Source: Baylisascaris procyonis (Eukaryota > Nematoda > Chromadorea > Rhabditida > Ascarididae). Taken from it: DNA of 64,000 nucleotides. The DNA lies in the NCBI GenBank assembly GCA_037389465.1, contig JAZARR010000033.1, positions 372,001-436,000 of the forward strand. Reading direction: 5' to 3'. Both the position numbers and the translations under genes were made by a program. Positions 1 through 11,444 of this stretch are shown one piece after another. The notes beneath the pieces were generated by a model, which saw nothing but the letters and a program-made list of their open reading frames with translations, ran no database searches and had not been told where the DNA came from. The first letter of the stretch is position 1. Each line of letters begins with the position of its first letter.

Positions 1-705
1 TGGAGAGAGGGGCTGAAGTGTAGTGGTAAATGAGGGCCATTTGTAGAACGGATTAGCCCCCTGCGCGACGTGAATGAATCTGTGCGTTGCAATGGTTAGC
101 GTTGTTGTTGGGTGCGGATGCTGACGTCTAGTAGGCGATGCGTGGTTCATTAGTCACTGTCACCGAACAACTTTCGCCCCCCTCTCCCTACTGCGCACAA
201 ACAATGTTCACTAATTGTGCTAGATTCGCCGCATCCAGCCTCTTCTGCGCACCTAAAACTTTACTACGCCGAATTTTCACTCGAACAGCGAAGAGCTTAA
301 CGCATGAATCCACAGAGCACTTCTCTAAATACACGCGTAAAGGATGTAAAACGTTTCAACAGGATAGGAGAGAGTGAGGAAATGCTGAACGATATGAAGT
401 GGGATGCTTTTCAAAGTTAATCTCACCTTTTCGAAGCAATTATTAAAATGCCTGATCGTCATGAACGGTCGTTGGGTGCAGTGCATAACATGAAAATTGC
501 GATTGGATATAACTTAGAAACAGAGTAAATGGCGAATTCCATATGCAGCACCCAAATCACTAACACGTTCATTTTGGAAGCCTTTCTCTGACTGGCATGC
601 TTATGAATGTTTTCATTCGCGTTCTGTTTTATAGGAATTGTTTATTCATCTATTATCTATAGTCATGGACCAATGAAAACTGTTTCATCAACTATCTTCA
701 AGAGG

Positions 706-1008
706 TTATTCAGTTTTAAGCTGACCTAAATTGTCATAGCTTTCCGTCCAGAATGCGTTAAGCAGTTTGACTATTGCCATTGAATTCCTATCACTGTCCT
801 TCTGTAACTTGATAAGAAAAGTTTTATGCAAATGTCGGTGAACCATCCGCCCTGGCTGACTGCCAAAAAAGCCGCCGAAGCCGTTCAAAGACGGTCTGAA
901 GGCGGACTTCGTGATGAATGACCAAATTTCCAAACCCGTGAAAGCGGCGTCGTAGAAGTCGAAATGTTCGAGGAATATAGCAGTTCGTTGAATTAGAATT
1001 CCCTTTCT
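706..1008 (-). CDS. Terminal exon of the 0.7-5.7 kb minus-strand gene
   Basis: Acceptor gttcag| at 1009 opens 100 codons to taa at 706. The peptide starts basic (RKGILIQRT), has the aromatic block EHFDFYDAAFTGLEIW, a glycine-rich turn (LNGFGGFFGSQPG) and a helical end (SMAIVKLLNAFW). Codon use is well balanced. The plus strand of the same DNA also reads a 26-codon open stretch (AKKAAEAVQRR), which I take as a shadow. Confidence 0.6.
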   Translation of the reverse strand, partial: RKGILIQRTAIFLEHFDFYDAAFTGLEIWSFITKSAFRPSLNGFGGFFGSQPGRMVHRHLHKTFLIKLQKDSDRNSMAIVKLLNAFWTESYDNLGQLKTE

Positions 1009-4000
1009 CTGAACCTTTTTCAGATGAAAACATAACGCTTATGTTTCATTCTGTGACCACTTGGGAGAGGTTTTCCAAACAGACGAAAAAAATATAGCCA
1101 TTGCATCCGAATCTGCGTAAAACGCATTTACAGTGTAATTTATGATTTCCATTTGCAAAGATGGTTTCACATCTGCGCATGTTTCCTAATCTTTTTAATG
1201 TTTCCGCAGTATTACAAATATATTAAATAATAGTGAGCCATAATTATCACGCTACATATACAACCGTAGGCGTGTTAAGGAATGTGGGGATCTGATTTAT
1301 GGGGGGAAGAAAGTTAGTGATGATTTAATGGTTATTTGCATCCTTGCTGAATATTACTGAGCCTTTATAAGCCCAAAGATTGCAGAATGCCGAACTTCGA
1401 ACTTTTGAACATCTTGATTGCATTTTCTTTCTTAGATGAAATTTTGAATGTTTAGTTTCACTTTACTAAGAAATTTAGATGTTGGATTTTCGAATCATCG
1501 TCAGCAATTTGTTTTATGCATCCAAAATCAGCTCAAAGTTACACAGGTGACTATATACTTATCGAAAAGCTCCACTTTCGTCGAAAGACTATTTAAACGT
1601 TCCTTCTCTTGATAGGTGCATTGAATGGAGGGGTGATGGTCGTCTATGTTGCTTGGTTTTTTATTGTGCTGATCGGCTGTTTTCACAAAAGATCGATAAT
1701 ATCGGTTAGAAATGGTCTTGATTTGCTATGTTGTGCTTTTGTTGCATATTGGGTGAGTATGGTACTATGTTGTCGATTTAGCATGCTGTTGTTTCGGCGG
1801 TCGTGACCTTACAATCTTTCCGAGAACAAATGCCCACCGTCGCTTGAGGGTAGGGGGAGTTGAGGGGGGGGAGAGGGACTGGAGGTAACACATCCATTGA
1901 AAGCCCTCAAGAGCGATTTCATTCTCACGCGGTACTGCATTTGTGCCTTTGGCTGATAGAATGTGAAGAAGTTTGAGAGAGGGTGAAGGGCAGTTTGGTT
2001 GGGCAGGAGGTTTGAGGTGGCTCGTGTGAGCAGTGGGATGAAGCAGTGCGGTGCCCTCTCAATCATGCGGCGTTTGTCTTTGGTGCGCCGCCGAATGTAT
2101 GTTCGCGTCGTCGAAAAAGCGGCCAAGGGATGAGGCACAGCGAGATAATGGAGTTCTCTTTGTTCTTTTTGGAAGGGGGGGGGGGGAGGGGGAACTGAAG
2201 GCCGAATTGACCGGCTGCTCGGGACTTCATGTGTCGTTGATGAGAAAGGCTGACTTACTGCATGATAACGTTTGTTACAAACGTTTTCCGGACAACGGTC
2301 GCTTTGCAGCGGTGATTACTCACACATGCGAACATGCTTGGCATATTGCAATACCACATCCAGCATTTCCAGTTGTCTTTCTCATCGTTTTCCCTTCTCG
2401 AGGGTCACATTGTCACCGACTGCATTGAATACAGTACTCGAGAAAGTAAAGCAGCAACTTATCGCTTGGCAGTGGGGAAGGTTATTATAACTCATTCTTT
2501 GACATAGCTGTCTAAAACATTACTGTTAGTTGCTAGTCTTAAGGCAAACAGTGAAAATTCCACCTTTGCCGCAAATTTTAAAATAGATGTGGGAAAAACA
2601 CAATGTTGCTGCAGCATTTTTCACAGCTGCATAGAGCATCGTTTTCAACGAATGCGGTTTTCAGTCTCTTATTCAAATACCGTTTTAGGTAGGAAAAGAG
2701 TTCTGACTTCGTGATGTTTTTTTTTTTGTGCCAGTAAAATGCTTTTAATGTACCGCCTTCATAGTCTACATTAATTTCAGAAGGTGATAGAAATGCGAAT
2801 CTATATGTTATATAGCAATCAGAAAATTTTCGTTACATTTTATTTATGGTGTAGAGTGAGAACTAAATTCTTAGGCGGGATTCGAACTCACAACGCATTT
2901 GGTGAAGAAGAACGATATTGGAGTTCAAAGCGGCAAATTTGTTCCGCTTGAGAAGCTCTTTGATAGTTTCACAAAGCGGTGAATTTGTTGAGATGGCACA
3001 CTGATTAGTCGATGTCACTAATGGCTGAGTTTTTTCAACGAATTACCGCATAAATCCGTTTAATTGACTCTATGACTGTTGACACGTCCCGTTCGACGCC
3101 ATTTTGCTGGTGTACACCACTCTCAGTGAACGGATGTACGCCTCTTTGAACTGCTCCCATTTCGCATTGTTGGATCCTTTCAAATTTCCAATTAATTTTA
3201 CTACTCCCATCGTTTCTTATGTTGTATATGAATTCTTCATTCTTTTTTCTTGTTCTTTAACCAATACAAATATTCAAACGTTTCGGTCAAAGTTTTCATC
3301 CGGTTTACTTATTGAAGAAATACGAATATCTTCGTCAGTGAAATTTGAGCACAGAGCAATTAATATAACACAACGATTATAGCGCATATGCAAATAAACT
3401 CCATTAATGAATTAACAGGAACGATTTTTGATTTTTATAAGTGAATTCAAGTTGAATTAATGCGCGCGATTTCGGTTGTCATATCCGACTTGACTGCTTT
3501 TCTTCCATCATAAAATCGCCTGTCAAAATTGATGGCAGTAGAGAGGAAGGCATGTTATCAATTCACAGAAACTTACCGTTTTTTCTATGAAGATTGCGTT
3601 TGAGCAGAATAGTTTGAAAAAAATTCTTATCAGTTGGGACATGTCCGTTGGTGGTCATGTCTTGTTTGGACATACCTGTCGCTGGTGACGTCTGTTGGAA
3701 TATGCCTGTCGGCAGTTATGTCTATAAGGATATGCCTGTTGATGGTAATGTGCATGTTGTGGGTCTTGTCTGTTGGTGTTGGTCATATTTGTTTTGCTAG
3801 CTTTTCATTGATGAATGCACTCGAATTTGCTCTCTCATTAGGCAGTAATTATTCGTCTCGCTTTGGCCATTAGCTACTCAAATGAGTTTCACATTTGCTC
3901 ATAATGCAAGCATTTTCTTTTCGGTAGTCTGTCATTTAATGATAGATGCTCCATCACTGTTGTATAATTGTGTTTAGTTCTTAGATGAGTCGTTGACGGA

Positions 4001-5692
4001 AAGTGTTCGAATTAATCGCGTCGGAGTAAAGGCGATGCGTTATCCTGTTGCAAATTAGAGAAAACATTTGCTTCCACGAATGTTAGATTGTACTTGTATT
4101 GTAATCCTTCACAGCTAAATAGTTCATCCATGATCTCTGTCAAACTCTTTTTGTCTCGTGAATTTGTGGATTAGTGGTGCATACCCATGTGCATTTTGTA
4201 TAGTTAATAAAAAACCTGTGACGCTAAACGCATTCTTTCACAACGGTGGAGGAGTTGCGAAAAATCGAGGAAAGAGAGAAAAGCGTTGAACTGGTGTTAT
4301 CAGGATTTTCAACTAGTTCTGAACTGGGCGTAGCATGAACTGTTCCTTTTCTCTACTGTATTCTTGAAAATCATTTACGGCTTCGTTTTGGGGAATTGTT
4401 TCGATTATTTAAAAAAAAAAAATCCTTTAAGCATATTTTTAATTGAGCTTGTTTACTGAATTATTCAGAAATTAGTAGTAGCAAAATATTTTCATTTTGG
4501 AGGGGAAGAAGGCCAATGAATTTCGGCGCATCGCTATACGATTGTAGAGAGATAGCGGAAGGGAGCATCAATGAGGCGTTTATTTGATGGATGTTTTTAG
4601 AAGGGATGCACTTTTTTGCATCTTTTCTTTTTGCCTATGATTTATAGTCGGCGATAACAACTCAGCATATGAGAACTATTGAGAAGGCGACTTACATATG
4701 TATTTGAATTCACAACTCATAAAGCTGCGGTCATTGTTTCCTCTTGGGACATCGTTCACCATTATGTTCTAGTTGCTTCATTTTTCACGCTCTTATCGAC
4801 CGATTACAATTAATACGAGTGATGATAATTGGCGGTTGTTGAATTTAGTACAGATATACATGACGAGCATCGTGTTCGTTTGTCCGTCTTTTATTGAAAG
4901 AGGTTTTTTAATAAATGGATAGTAATATTGAAAACGAAGTACGATTGTTTGTGGAATAGATCTAATAAATCACGTTGGTAAGTGTGCTTCAGAAGAAGGT
5001 GTTAGTGAATTGGTTGGGGAGTTGATTGCATTGGTGTGCGCAATGAAGCACATAAATACTGCAACGCACCTCCTCATTCTTCTTTATGTGCAATTAATAG
5101 CGTCGTTAATGCGCAAATGCGCGTTAGGTAGACCATTGCTGCGTCGCTGTGACACCAGTTGGCTACCTTTCGAGATGACACCATTCGCGCACTTGTTGAT
5201 TCGATCGCCTTTTTCGCGCCGCTTGTTCGTTTTTAGGTGTGCTGCGTGATTTATTACACCTGAGACAGAGTAGCGTTGTACTTTTACCTGTCGAGTAATG
5301 TTTCCATTTCGTACAGTTTGCATATGTTGTTGCTAAACTTTTCAAAGAGTTCTTTCCATACATGCTTCCGTTCGTAGAGTTGATGATGTGTAGCGCACCC
5401 TAAAAAAGCGATTAGCAGCGCATTGAGGTAGCGTTCGCTATTCGCTTCGCCATTCGAGCATTGCTTTACACAAAATTTATCCCACATCTGTAATCTTAAA
5501 AAGTTGTACGCAATTGTTTCTTCTTTCTTCTCGCCATCCGTGCCGACACCTTCAAACAAATCATCTGACTTGCCGATGGTCTTCAATCGGTGAAGTAGTT
5601 TTTGAACCGCTCGTTGCTCACTTTATTTCCCATCTGTTGCCTTTGCACGCTTCTACTTGTTGTTCTTCACCTGTGTTGCCATGATTTGCCAT
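706..5692 (-). CDS. Multi-exon minus-strand gene, product unrecognised
   Basis: Exons read on the minus strand, 5' to 3': tentative start exon 5692-5657 (MANHGNTGEEQQ), a large exon from about 5617 or 5577 to 5288 (donor cag|gtaaaag), 4290-4216, 3625-3577 (donor acg|gtaagt), 3215 to about 3130, possibly a piece near 1945-1890, and terminal exon 1008-706 with stop taa. Phases agree from 4290 through 3215. The join from 5288 (phase 2) to 4290 (phase 0) needs a missing exon. The predicted protein is helical and rich in Leu, Phe and charged residues: LFEKFSNNICKLYEME, FLDFSQLLHRCERM, and a C-terminal exon with FLEHFDFYDAAFTGLEIWSF. No signal peptide, membrane segment or known motif is evident, and I do not recognise the family. 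The gene is head-to-head with the downstream plus-strand material. Confidence 0.6.
3634..3754. repeat. Degenerate minisatellite, about 30 bp period, 4 copies
   Basis: Four consecutive copies follow the pattern tGGacATgcCTGTtGgtGgTnATGTctg (copy starts about 3634, 3665, 3695, 3725), and divergence rises to the right. The period is ten codons, so the plus strand stays open (a repeated Cys-Leu-Ser/Thr-Val type peptide), but no gene structure supports translation. It lies just beyond the 3577-3625 exon of the minus-strand gene, inside its intron. Confidence 0.75.
5288..5577 (-). CDS. Large second exon of the 0.7-5.7 kb minus-strand gene
   Basis: Open from an upstream stop near 5621 to the donor cag|gtaaaag at 5288. 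It encodes about 97-110 residues of charged helical sequence with YNFLRLQMWDKFC and a mid-exon ALLIAFLGC segment. The 5' border is uncertain: acceptors at gattgaag|acc (5577) or gtgag|caa (about 5617) both give phase 0 after a 12-codon start exon, with an intron of only about 40-80 bp. An internal ttttttag at about 5405 could be a later alternative acceptor. Confidence 0.6.
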
Positions 5693-7044
5693 GATGACCA
5701 ACTTATAGGCGATTACGTAGCGCCTGAGGTAAATGCTTCGTTTTATGTGATGAAGAGAATGAGCTTGAAGTCTAGCGAACATATAGAACATCACGCAGAT
5801 ATACGCACACATACAACAACACAAACACACACGCACAATTCTCGAGGGTCCTTTTTTGATAAATTCACTGCGCGAAAAAGGAATAAAGCGAATTGGGAAT
5901 ACGGTAGGCAATGCGGCAACGAGCCAAGTGAATTGTTGGTGAATTGCTTATCGAATCCGAGCAATTTCACACCAGTTATCCATTTTGCGCATTTGCACGC
6001 CTCGAGAGCACACCCAATTGGTGCCCAATTACACATGCATCCTTTAAATTGTCTCGGCTCTTCCCCTTTGCAAGCATGCACTTCTTCCCACCACCAACCG
6101 CCTGTCTTTTATTGTTTCGCTTGGCTAATAAATGCACCGCCTTTTTCTGTATTTCTTGCGGGCACCCGCTGCCGGCTTATAGCTTACACAGGCATAGACC
6201 GTGGACTAGCTGTTGAGATGCGCATTGGGAACACGTCCATGCAATATGATGTTCTTGTTTTCAATATTATCGAGCCACTACCACTAAAGCTGAAATGAAC
6301 GCATGAGCAACACTGTCAGATCAAGCTTAGTTTGACGCAAGGCAGAAAAGAGCAGTACATTTTAATTGAGCTGCGGCCAGTAGGCATTGCACTATTACTT
6401 TGAAGTCATGTTTGGCTTGACATGCTGTTGCAATGCGTCTCAGCAGCGATACGATGGCAGTCTCAAATTTGGATCCTTAAGTGAATTAGGGCAGTGAAAT
6501 GTTTAGCAGTTAACATAAGAACCAAAAAATTTGATAAATTTTGCGACTTAGCAAGCAGATAGATTAAAGGTTGTGGTCGTAAAACAGTTTAAATACTAAG
6601 ACCATATTGCACGGTAGTATGGAGAGATGTCAAATGCATACCATGTTAGGTCATTTCCGGCAGTGGCAAAATGTTGAGAGGATCGTATGTATGTGTTTTA
6701 AAGAGTAGATGGCGTTTAGGCAAGAATTTTTGAGAAGGAAATTTGCAGATGGTGGTTTGAATATAGGAGCGATCGAAAATAGAGCTGCTTTTCCATGTGC
6801 TAAAGTGTGACGACTTATAATTAGATACATATCCAAAAAATAGGAAGAAAATTGAAAAGTGCAAATAAAATTACTCTGAAATAATTGTGACTAGAATATT
6901 ACTTATATGGGAGGAAGAGATATGCCCGCATTAGTTTATGTGTTTAATCGGAAGAGAGAATTGAAGTTGAAAGAGTGAGCGGTGAATGGGATTAGGGTGT
7001 TAAAAAGAACTTCCACTTCGACGTGGCTAGAGGCTGAAATGATT

Positions 7045-7387
7045 TGTGTTTCTTAGCTCGTTTTATGAATCGTCGTTGAGCGGCGATTGTTGGCTCCCGA
7101 GCAGCATTGAATATCAATCGATATCGATTTTGCAGCACATGTTAATCGACGGTCGAAGTGTGGTAGAGATTCCAAGCAGCCTGACCCGAGTACAATGTAC
7201 GGCAGTACCCGCGAATGGAGTGGAACATGGCCTACGGGTTCGTGTCGTCTGTATGCAGAAGTGGTCAAATACACGTGCTGAGATTCGTGATGCGCACAGA
7301 TATCATTGGATAGAGGTCACCGATGAAGTACTTCATGCACTTCACCTCGCTAATGAGCAATACCGTCCGTCACTCTACTTGCTCTGA
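7045..7387 (+). CDS. Plus-strand terminal exon, product unrecognised
   Basis: After an acceptor-like gtttcttag the frame runs 113 codons to tga at 7385-7387. The first in-frame ATG is at 7139, so if this is an independent gene it would encode 82 residues. The C-terminal half looks like folded protein: VRVVCMQKW, a charged helix, RYHWIEVTDEVLHALHLANE, and a hydrophobic end (PSLYLL). Upstream exons should lie on the plus strand to the left. A possible one is around 6179-6298 (YTGIDRGLAVEMRIGN...), which carries its own stop. I do not recognise a family. Confidence 0.5.
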
Positions 7388-7399
7388 TATATGTTTCGT

Positions 7400-10300
7400 G
7401 CCATAATGATCGTGAAAGTTACCACCATTGTACATGCACTTGCATTCAGTACTTCTGTGTTAGTGGTGTTCTAAAAAGGTACGATGATAGTTGACACTCA
7501 TTCGTTTGCAATGGTGGCAACATAGGTTCCCCTTCTCTAATTGTTTAATGTCTTTTTTATAGTCACTGCACCTGCTTTATTAGTGCACCTGTTGAGTGTG
7601 CTCTGAAATTCACGTTCAGCAGTATTAATAATGTGTTAGCAAAGTTTGCAATTCGATGATCTAGTCAAAGTGTGCAAGTCTTTCTGATTTTTTCTTCCGT
7701 TTTTCTAGTGTGAAGTCTTTGTTGAATTGATGCGCGCTTTTTGTGACTGCCTCAGATTGACATCTCTTCATTAGTATCGCACTAACAAGACAACCTTAAC
7801 ATCACTATCGTCGATCCGTCTTCTACTAGGAAATGTGAGTACAAGATTTTCGGATTCAGTCTTTTCAAGATCTCCAAGCCCAGCTTCCTCCTCACTGATT
7901 ATTCCTTTCGTATCTCCTTTTTTAAATGCCAAACTCTATAGAAGTTTAAAGTACTTCCGAGCTTTCCATATATTCGTTTTAAAAATTGCTTATTAAACTG
8001 TGCGTATAAACTGTTTATACAAAAGTGGCATTTTCCAAGGTGTTAAGCAGTTTATTTGGTCACGGGATTGTCCAGTGGCATTTGCTTTTTTTCGTCCTAT
8101 AGCATTCATGAAAACTGTTTAGTTGCATGTTTGCTTGAGCGAGGCTATTTGTTGTTGCAGTGGTGTGGGTCCACACGTTCAAAAATAACAAGAAGTTTCG
8201 TACCTGTCGTGACCTATCATTGCTGCTCTCTTTTCACGGAATTAAAACCCGATATCACCAACTTTTTCTCGGATATTTATTAAAACGTTCGAAATTTCGT
8301 CTGATACTGAAGCGAACTCCTCTGTAAAAGTTTTCACATTTGCGTTTGTGGATTCGGTTACGGTGGATATATTCGTATTCAATGTGGTTTGCAGTCTATG
8401 CATATCTACTGCAAAAAATGACTTGTAAATTTTGTTAAGTGGTATGCGAATATTAGAACTTGAGAATGTGAGAATTTCGACGCCGGGATGTAATGAACTT
8501 CAGTCGCATGAAAGAAGTTCAATGATGATACCCGCAACTGTAGACTTGGCTAGTGAATAGATGGAGCAAGAATAAAAGTGGAGCAGAACTGATGAATTAC
8601 AATATGCAAAAACGCGCTATAGGGCAATTGTCGACTATACAGAGATAGTTCTTGCTGATCACTTCTTATGTAACGTGTTGCCAGCAGATGAGTTGCTTTT
8701 GCAGCGTTGTGTTTGTCGTTCTCTAGAACTAATTACTGTCGCTGTGTTTTTCTACGGGATAATAATGGAGAGTAATTTATGGCATGTGGTAACATGCAAC
8801 ACTTCCATTCTCTTGAAGGTTTACTTAAATGGTTGGTTGTATAGTATAGCAATATTTTAGCATGCCGCAATCTAGCATCAAGTATCTCATCTCGTTGAAT
8901 TAACGCATAAACTCTAACTCTGAGTTTGCAACTTACTCAATTTGCATATATCTCTTTATTTATGTTTCTCATCAGAAATTGCTGTGTTAGATGTGATTTG
9001 CGTGAATTTGCAAATGAGGCAATCAACTGAAGCTGTTGTCCAAGTGGGACAATTTTCTTATTTCCTGCAAAGTTTTAGAAAATAATCTTGACATTGCGTA
9101 TTTGGAATTGATCCAATTTCAGAAGGCACGTTTATTTTTACGGTTTCCTTTCAGACTATGTAATTCGTCGTGCTCCAGTAAAATTATCATCATTTGATAT
9201 TTTATTTCGCTTGTTCTGCTCGTTGTGATTTCTCATTAAGTATCAGCTTTTACTTAATCATCTTTAGGAAATAAGGCCACTCATAATGCAAACTTCCTCT
9301 TCTTCCGTTTAAATACTCATATTTCAGTGGATATCATTGTTGCTGTTTCCTAAATTTTAGAGTGGCTGATTTCGATATTGACTGTTCATTTCTTCGACCT
9401 TTTGAGTGTTACTGCATTTCTTTCAAGACGCCTTAGCTCAGTTCTGCTGAGAATCATCACTACTAGACATTTTTGCTATTGTCATACTTTCAATAGCGAA
9501 TATACAACTGTTGCTGTTTCCAGAAAAATCTCCATGTACTTTAGCGTTGCTACAGTGTTCAGATCTAAAAAAGAAATTAGTGAAAGATGTGCCAAGTGTC
9601 GGATGAAGAAAAGAGAAGAAACACTGTGACTATCGCATCTAATTTGGACTGTTCCGAAATCAAGAATCATCTTATTTGAAAGCGCATATTGTGCTGCTGC
9701 ACCACCGTTGGGCGCCTAACTCAAATTTGAGAGGATTGTTGCAGTTTTTGCTAATGTTTACTGTAATGTCCACTGCCAGCATCTCAACGGTTGTAAGCAG
9801 CAGCGACCATCGTCAACTTGCATGGAGCACGTCCTCTAGTGCTTCCGGTCATTTTTATTACTCGCTTGCACTTTTTTCCCCTTTATCGATTGACCAGTTT
9901 GAGAAGAGGTATTGCGTGCAGTAGCAAACAGTTCAGTACGAAAAAAGCTGCTAGATTAGTGCTGCAATGCGATACGTCTTCGCCTGGAATAACTTTTTTT
10001 TTGAAATGTACGCTGTTGGATATGTGGATGTTCTGTGAGCGAATTGTTATGTTGTGTTCGCGTTCTAAAGCCACTTATTCGATGTCTTCATTCACTACAC
10101 AAGCTAGGTTTAGAAACGAGCGTGAGACAACTTTGCTTTGACCATTTTCCGGATGGAGTTCATTGGCCACTTCAAGGAACTTCAAGTCTTGGTTAGGTAG
10201 ATGTATAAACGTTTATTTGGTCTACTGCAGAATGCAATACAAAAAACTTATTACAGTGGTTGTGGTGGTGAGAAAAAGGAGTTGGAGAATGGGGTGACGG

Positions 10301-11440
10301 GAGAGGAATATGCCATCAAATATAGTCGTATTACGCTTCTCTGCAAACTCTGTATTTACAAGTATTGCTACTTATGCGATATGGAATACAAGAAGCAAGT
10401 TGTGGCGTAGAGGTTCATTTACACTTGCTGCAAAATATGGCGAATGAAGTGAAGAGTGCATGAACGTTCGTCCATTGGTTTCCGTGGTGGTGCTATACCG
10501 ACTTCCGTCATCTTCTCCGGTTAAGCAATATGAAGTGGATATGAGCGGAAACGACCCACATATGCTTATGAATAATGTGACACTGAGTAAAGCTGCTTTT
10601 ACACAGATCGACATCCACCTACTAGATGTACATAAGAGTGTTACACTAGATGTAATCGTTACACTAACTGCAACGTGCAGGTGCACATCGGTATTGTCGA
10701 ACATCATGCATACAGTATCAACAGTAGCAACACTGATTGGCATATCGCGGCCAACGTCGTTCTTGTTGACCTTCATCAAGATTAATTCTACGTCCACCGA
10801 TGAATCGCTGGAATTTGCTGCAATGTTTTTTTGAGACCCTCGGATAGCTCCTAATTTCAGAGAGCATACCGTCATGCGAACGGTTTTTTGAGTGGTTCGC
10901 AGTGGAGGAGGATTTCGAATGGGAAGTAACCAAGTGGAGGAAGGAACACTTAGGATAGCTAGGGAATGTTGGAAGCAAAAGTGCAGGCGATGTTGTACCG
11001 AGTGCACTTACGTTCCATAGAAAGCGTCGGGGGACATGATTTATTGTGGGCGGTGGTAGCTGCAGAAAGAAGCGCGTTGCATTGATAACGACACTAGCGG
11101 CTCAGTCCAAATGCACTGTTTGTGAGCAAATCCTGCACGAACTCAACTTGCGCTCTTTGCCGCGATCGAATGCTCCACCGGGTATATGTGCGCCTCGGGT
11201 CGGGGTTGATGATTGATGCCTCCAATAGTCGTGATAAATGATCTGAATTAAACAGCATGCTCTATGACGAGAAGACGACGTCAAACCGATCGCGAAAGTG
11301 AAGAGAGTGAGCGAGGGCGAGACAACAAGAGAAGGGTAGAAGACCCCGCCCTCGCGTTTGGACAGCGTGCGTGCTCTCAGTTGTTTAACCGTAAATCGTT
11401 GGGTGTTACGCGCTGTGCGGCAGAAGTAAGCAAATGCAAT
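7400..11440. other. Stretch upstream of the Frizzled gene without a supported gene
   Basis: No splice-supported exon is visible here. The only long frames are at 10372-11007 (211 codons, minus), partly overlapped by a 124-codon plus-strand frame at 10460-10834. Both are rich in Ser, Thr and Val and lack recognisable motifs. The last kilobase before 11445 is where the Frizzled promoter or a 5'UTR exon should lie, but I see no TATA-like or other element that I would defend. Confidence 0.4.
10372..11007 (-). other. Long two-strand open reading region (211 codons on minus)
   Basis: This is the longest minus-strand frame of the window outside recognised genes. It has hydrophobic stretches (VAVSVTITSSVTLLC, ALLSVTLFISIC) and a hydrophilic N-terminal half with SSDSSVDVELILMKVNKNDVG. 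The plus strand is open over 10460-10834 in the complementary phase, so a compositional cause is possible: repeated tacac/tgtaa-type words occur around 10590-10680. No start context, splice site or family match supports it as a gene. Confidence 0.25.
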
Positions 11441-11444
11441 TAAA

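Noticed and set aside
1805..2138. 109-codon minus-strand ORF rich in Pro/Ser
   Set aside because: The end is G-rich low-complexity sequence. Only a short piece near 1890-1945 could be an exon of the minus-strand gene.
2876..2900. Perfect tRNA B-box-like sequence on the minus strand (gagttcgaatcccgcc)
   Set aside because: The T-stem has a mismatch, and no A-box or acceptor-stem partner lies at the right distance. At most a tRNA-derived relic.
5657..6298. 213-codon plus-strand ORF, longest frame in the window
   Set aside because: Its 5' part is antisense to the minus-strand gene start and includes ACAC simple sequence. Only the last 40 codons look coding-like, so it is not called as a single gene.
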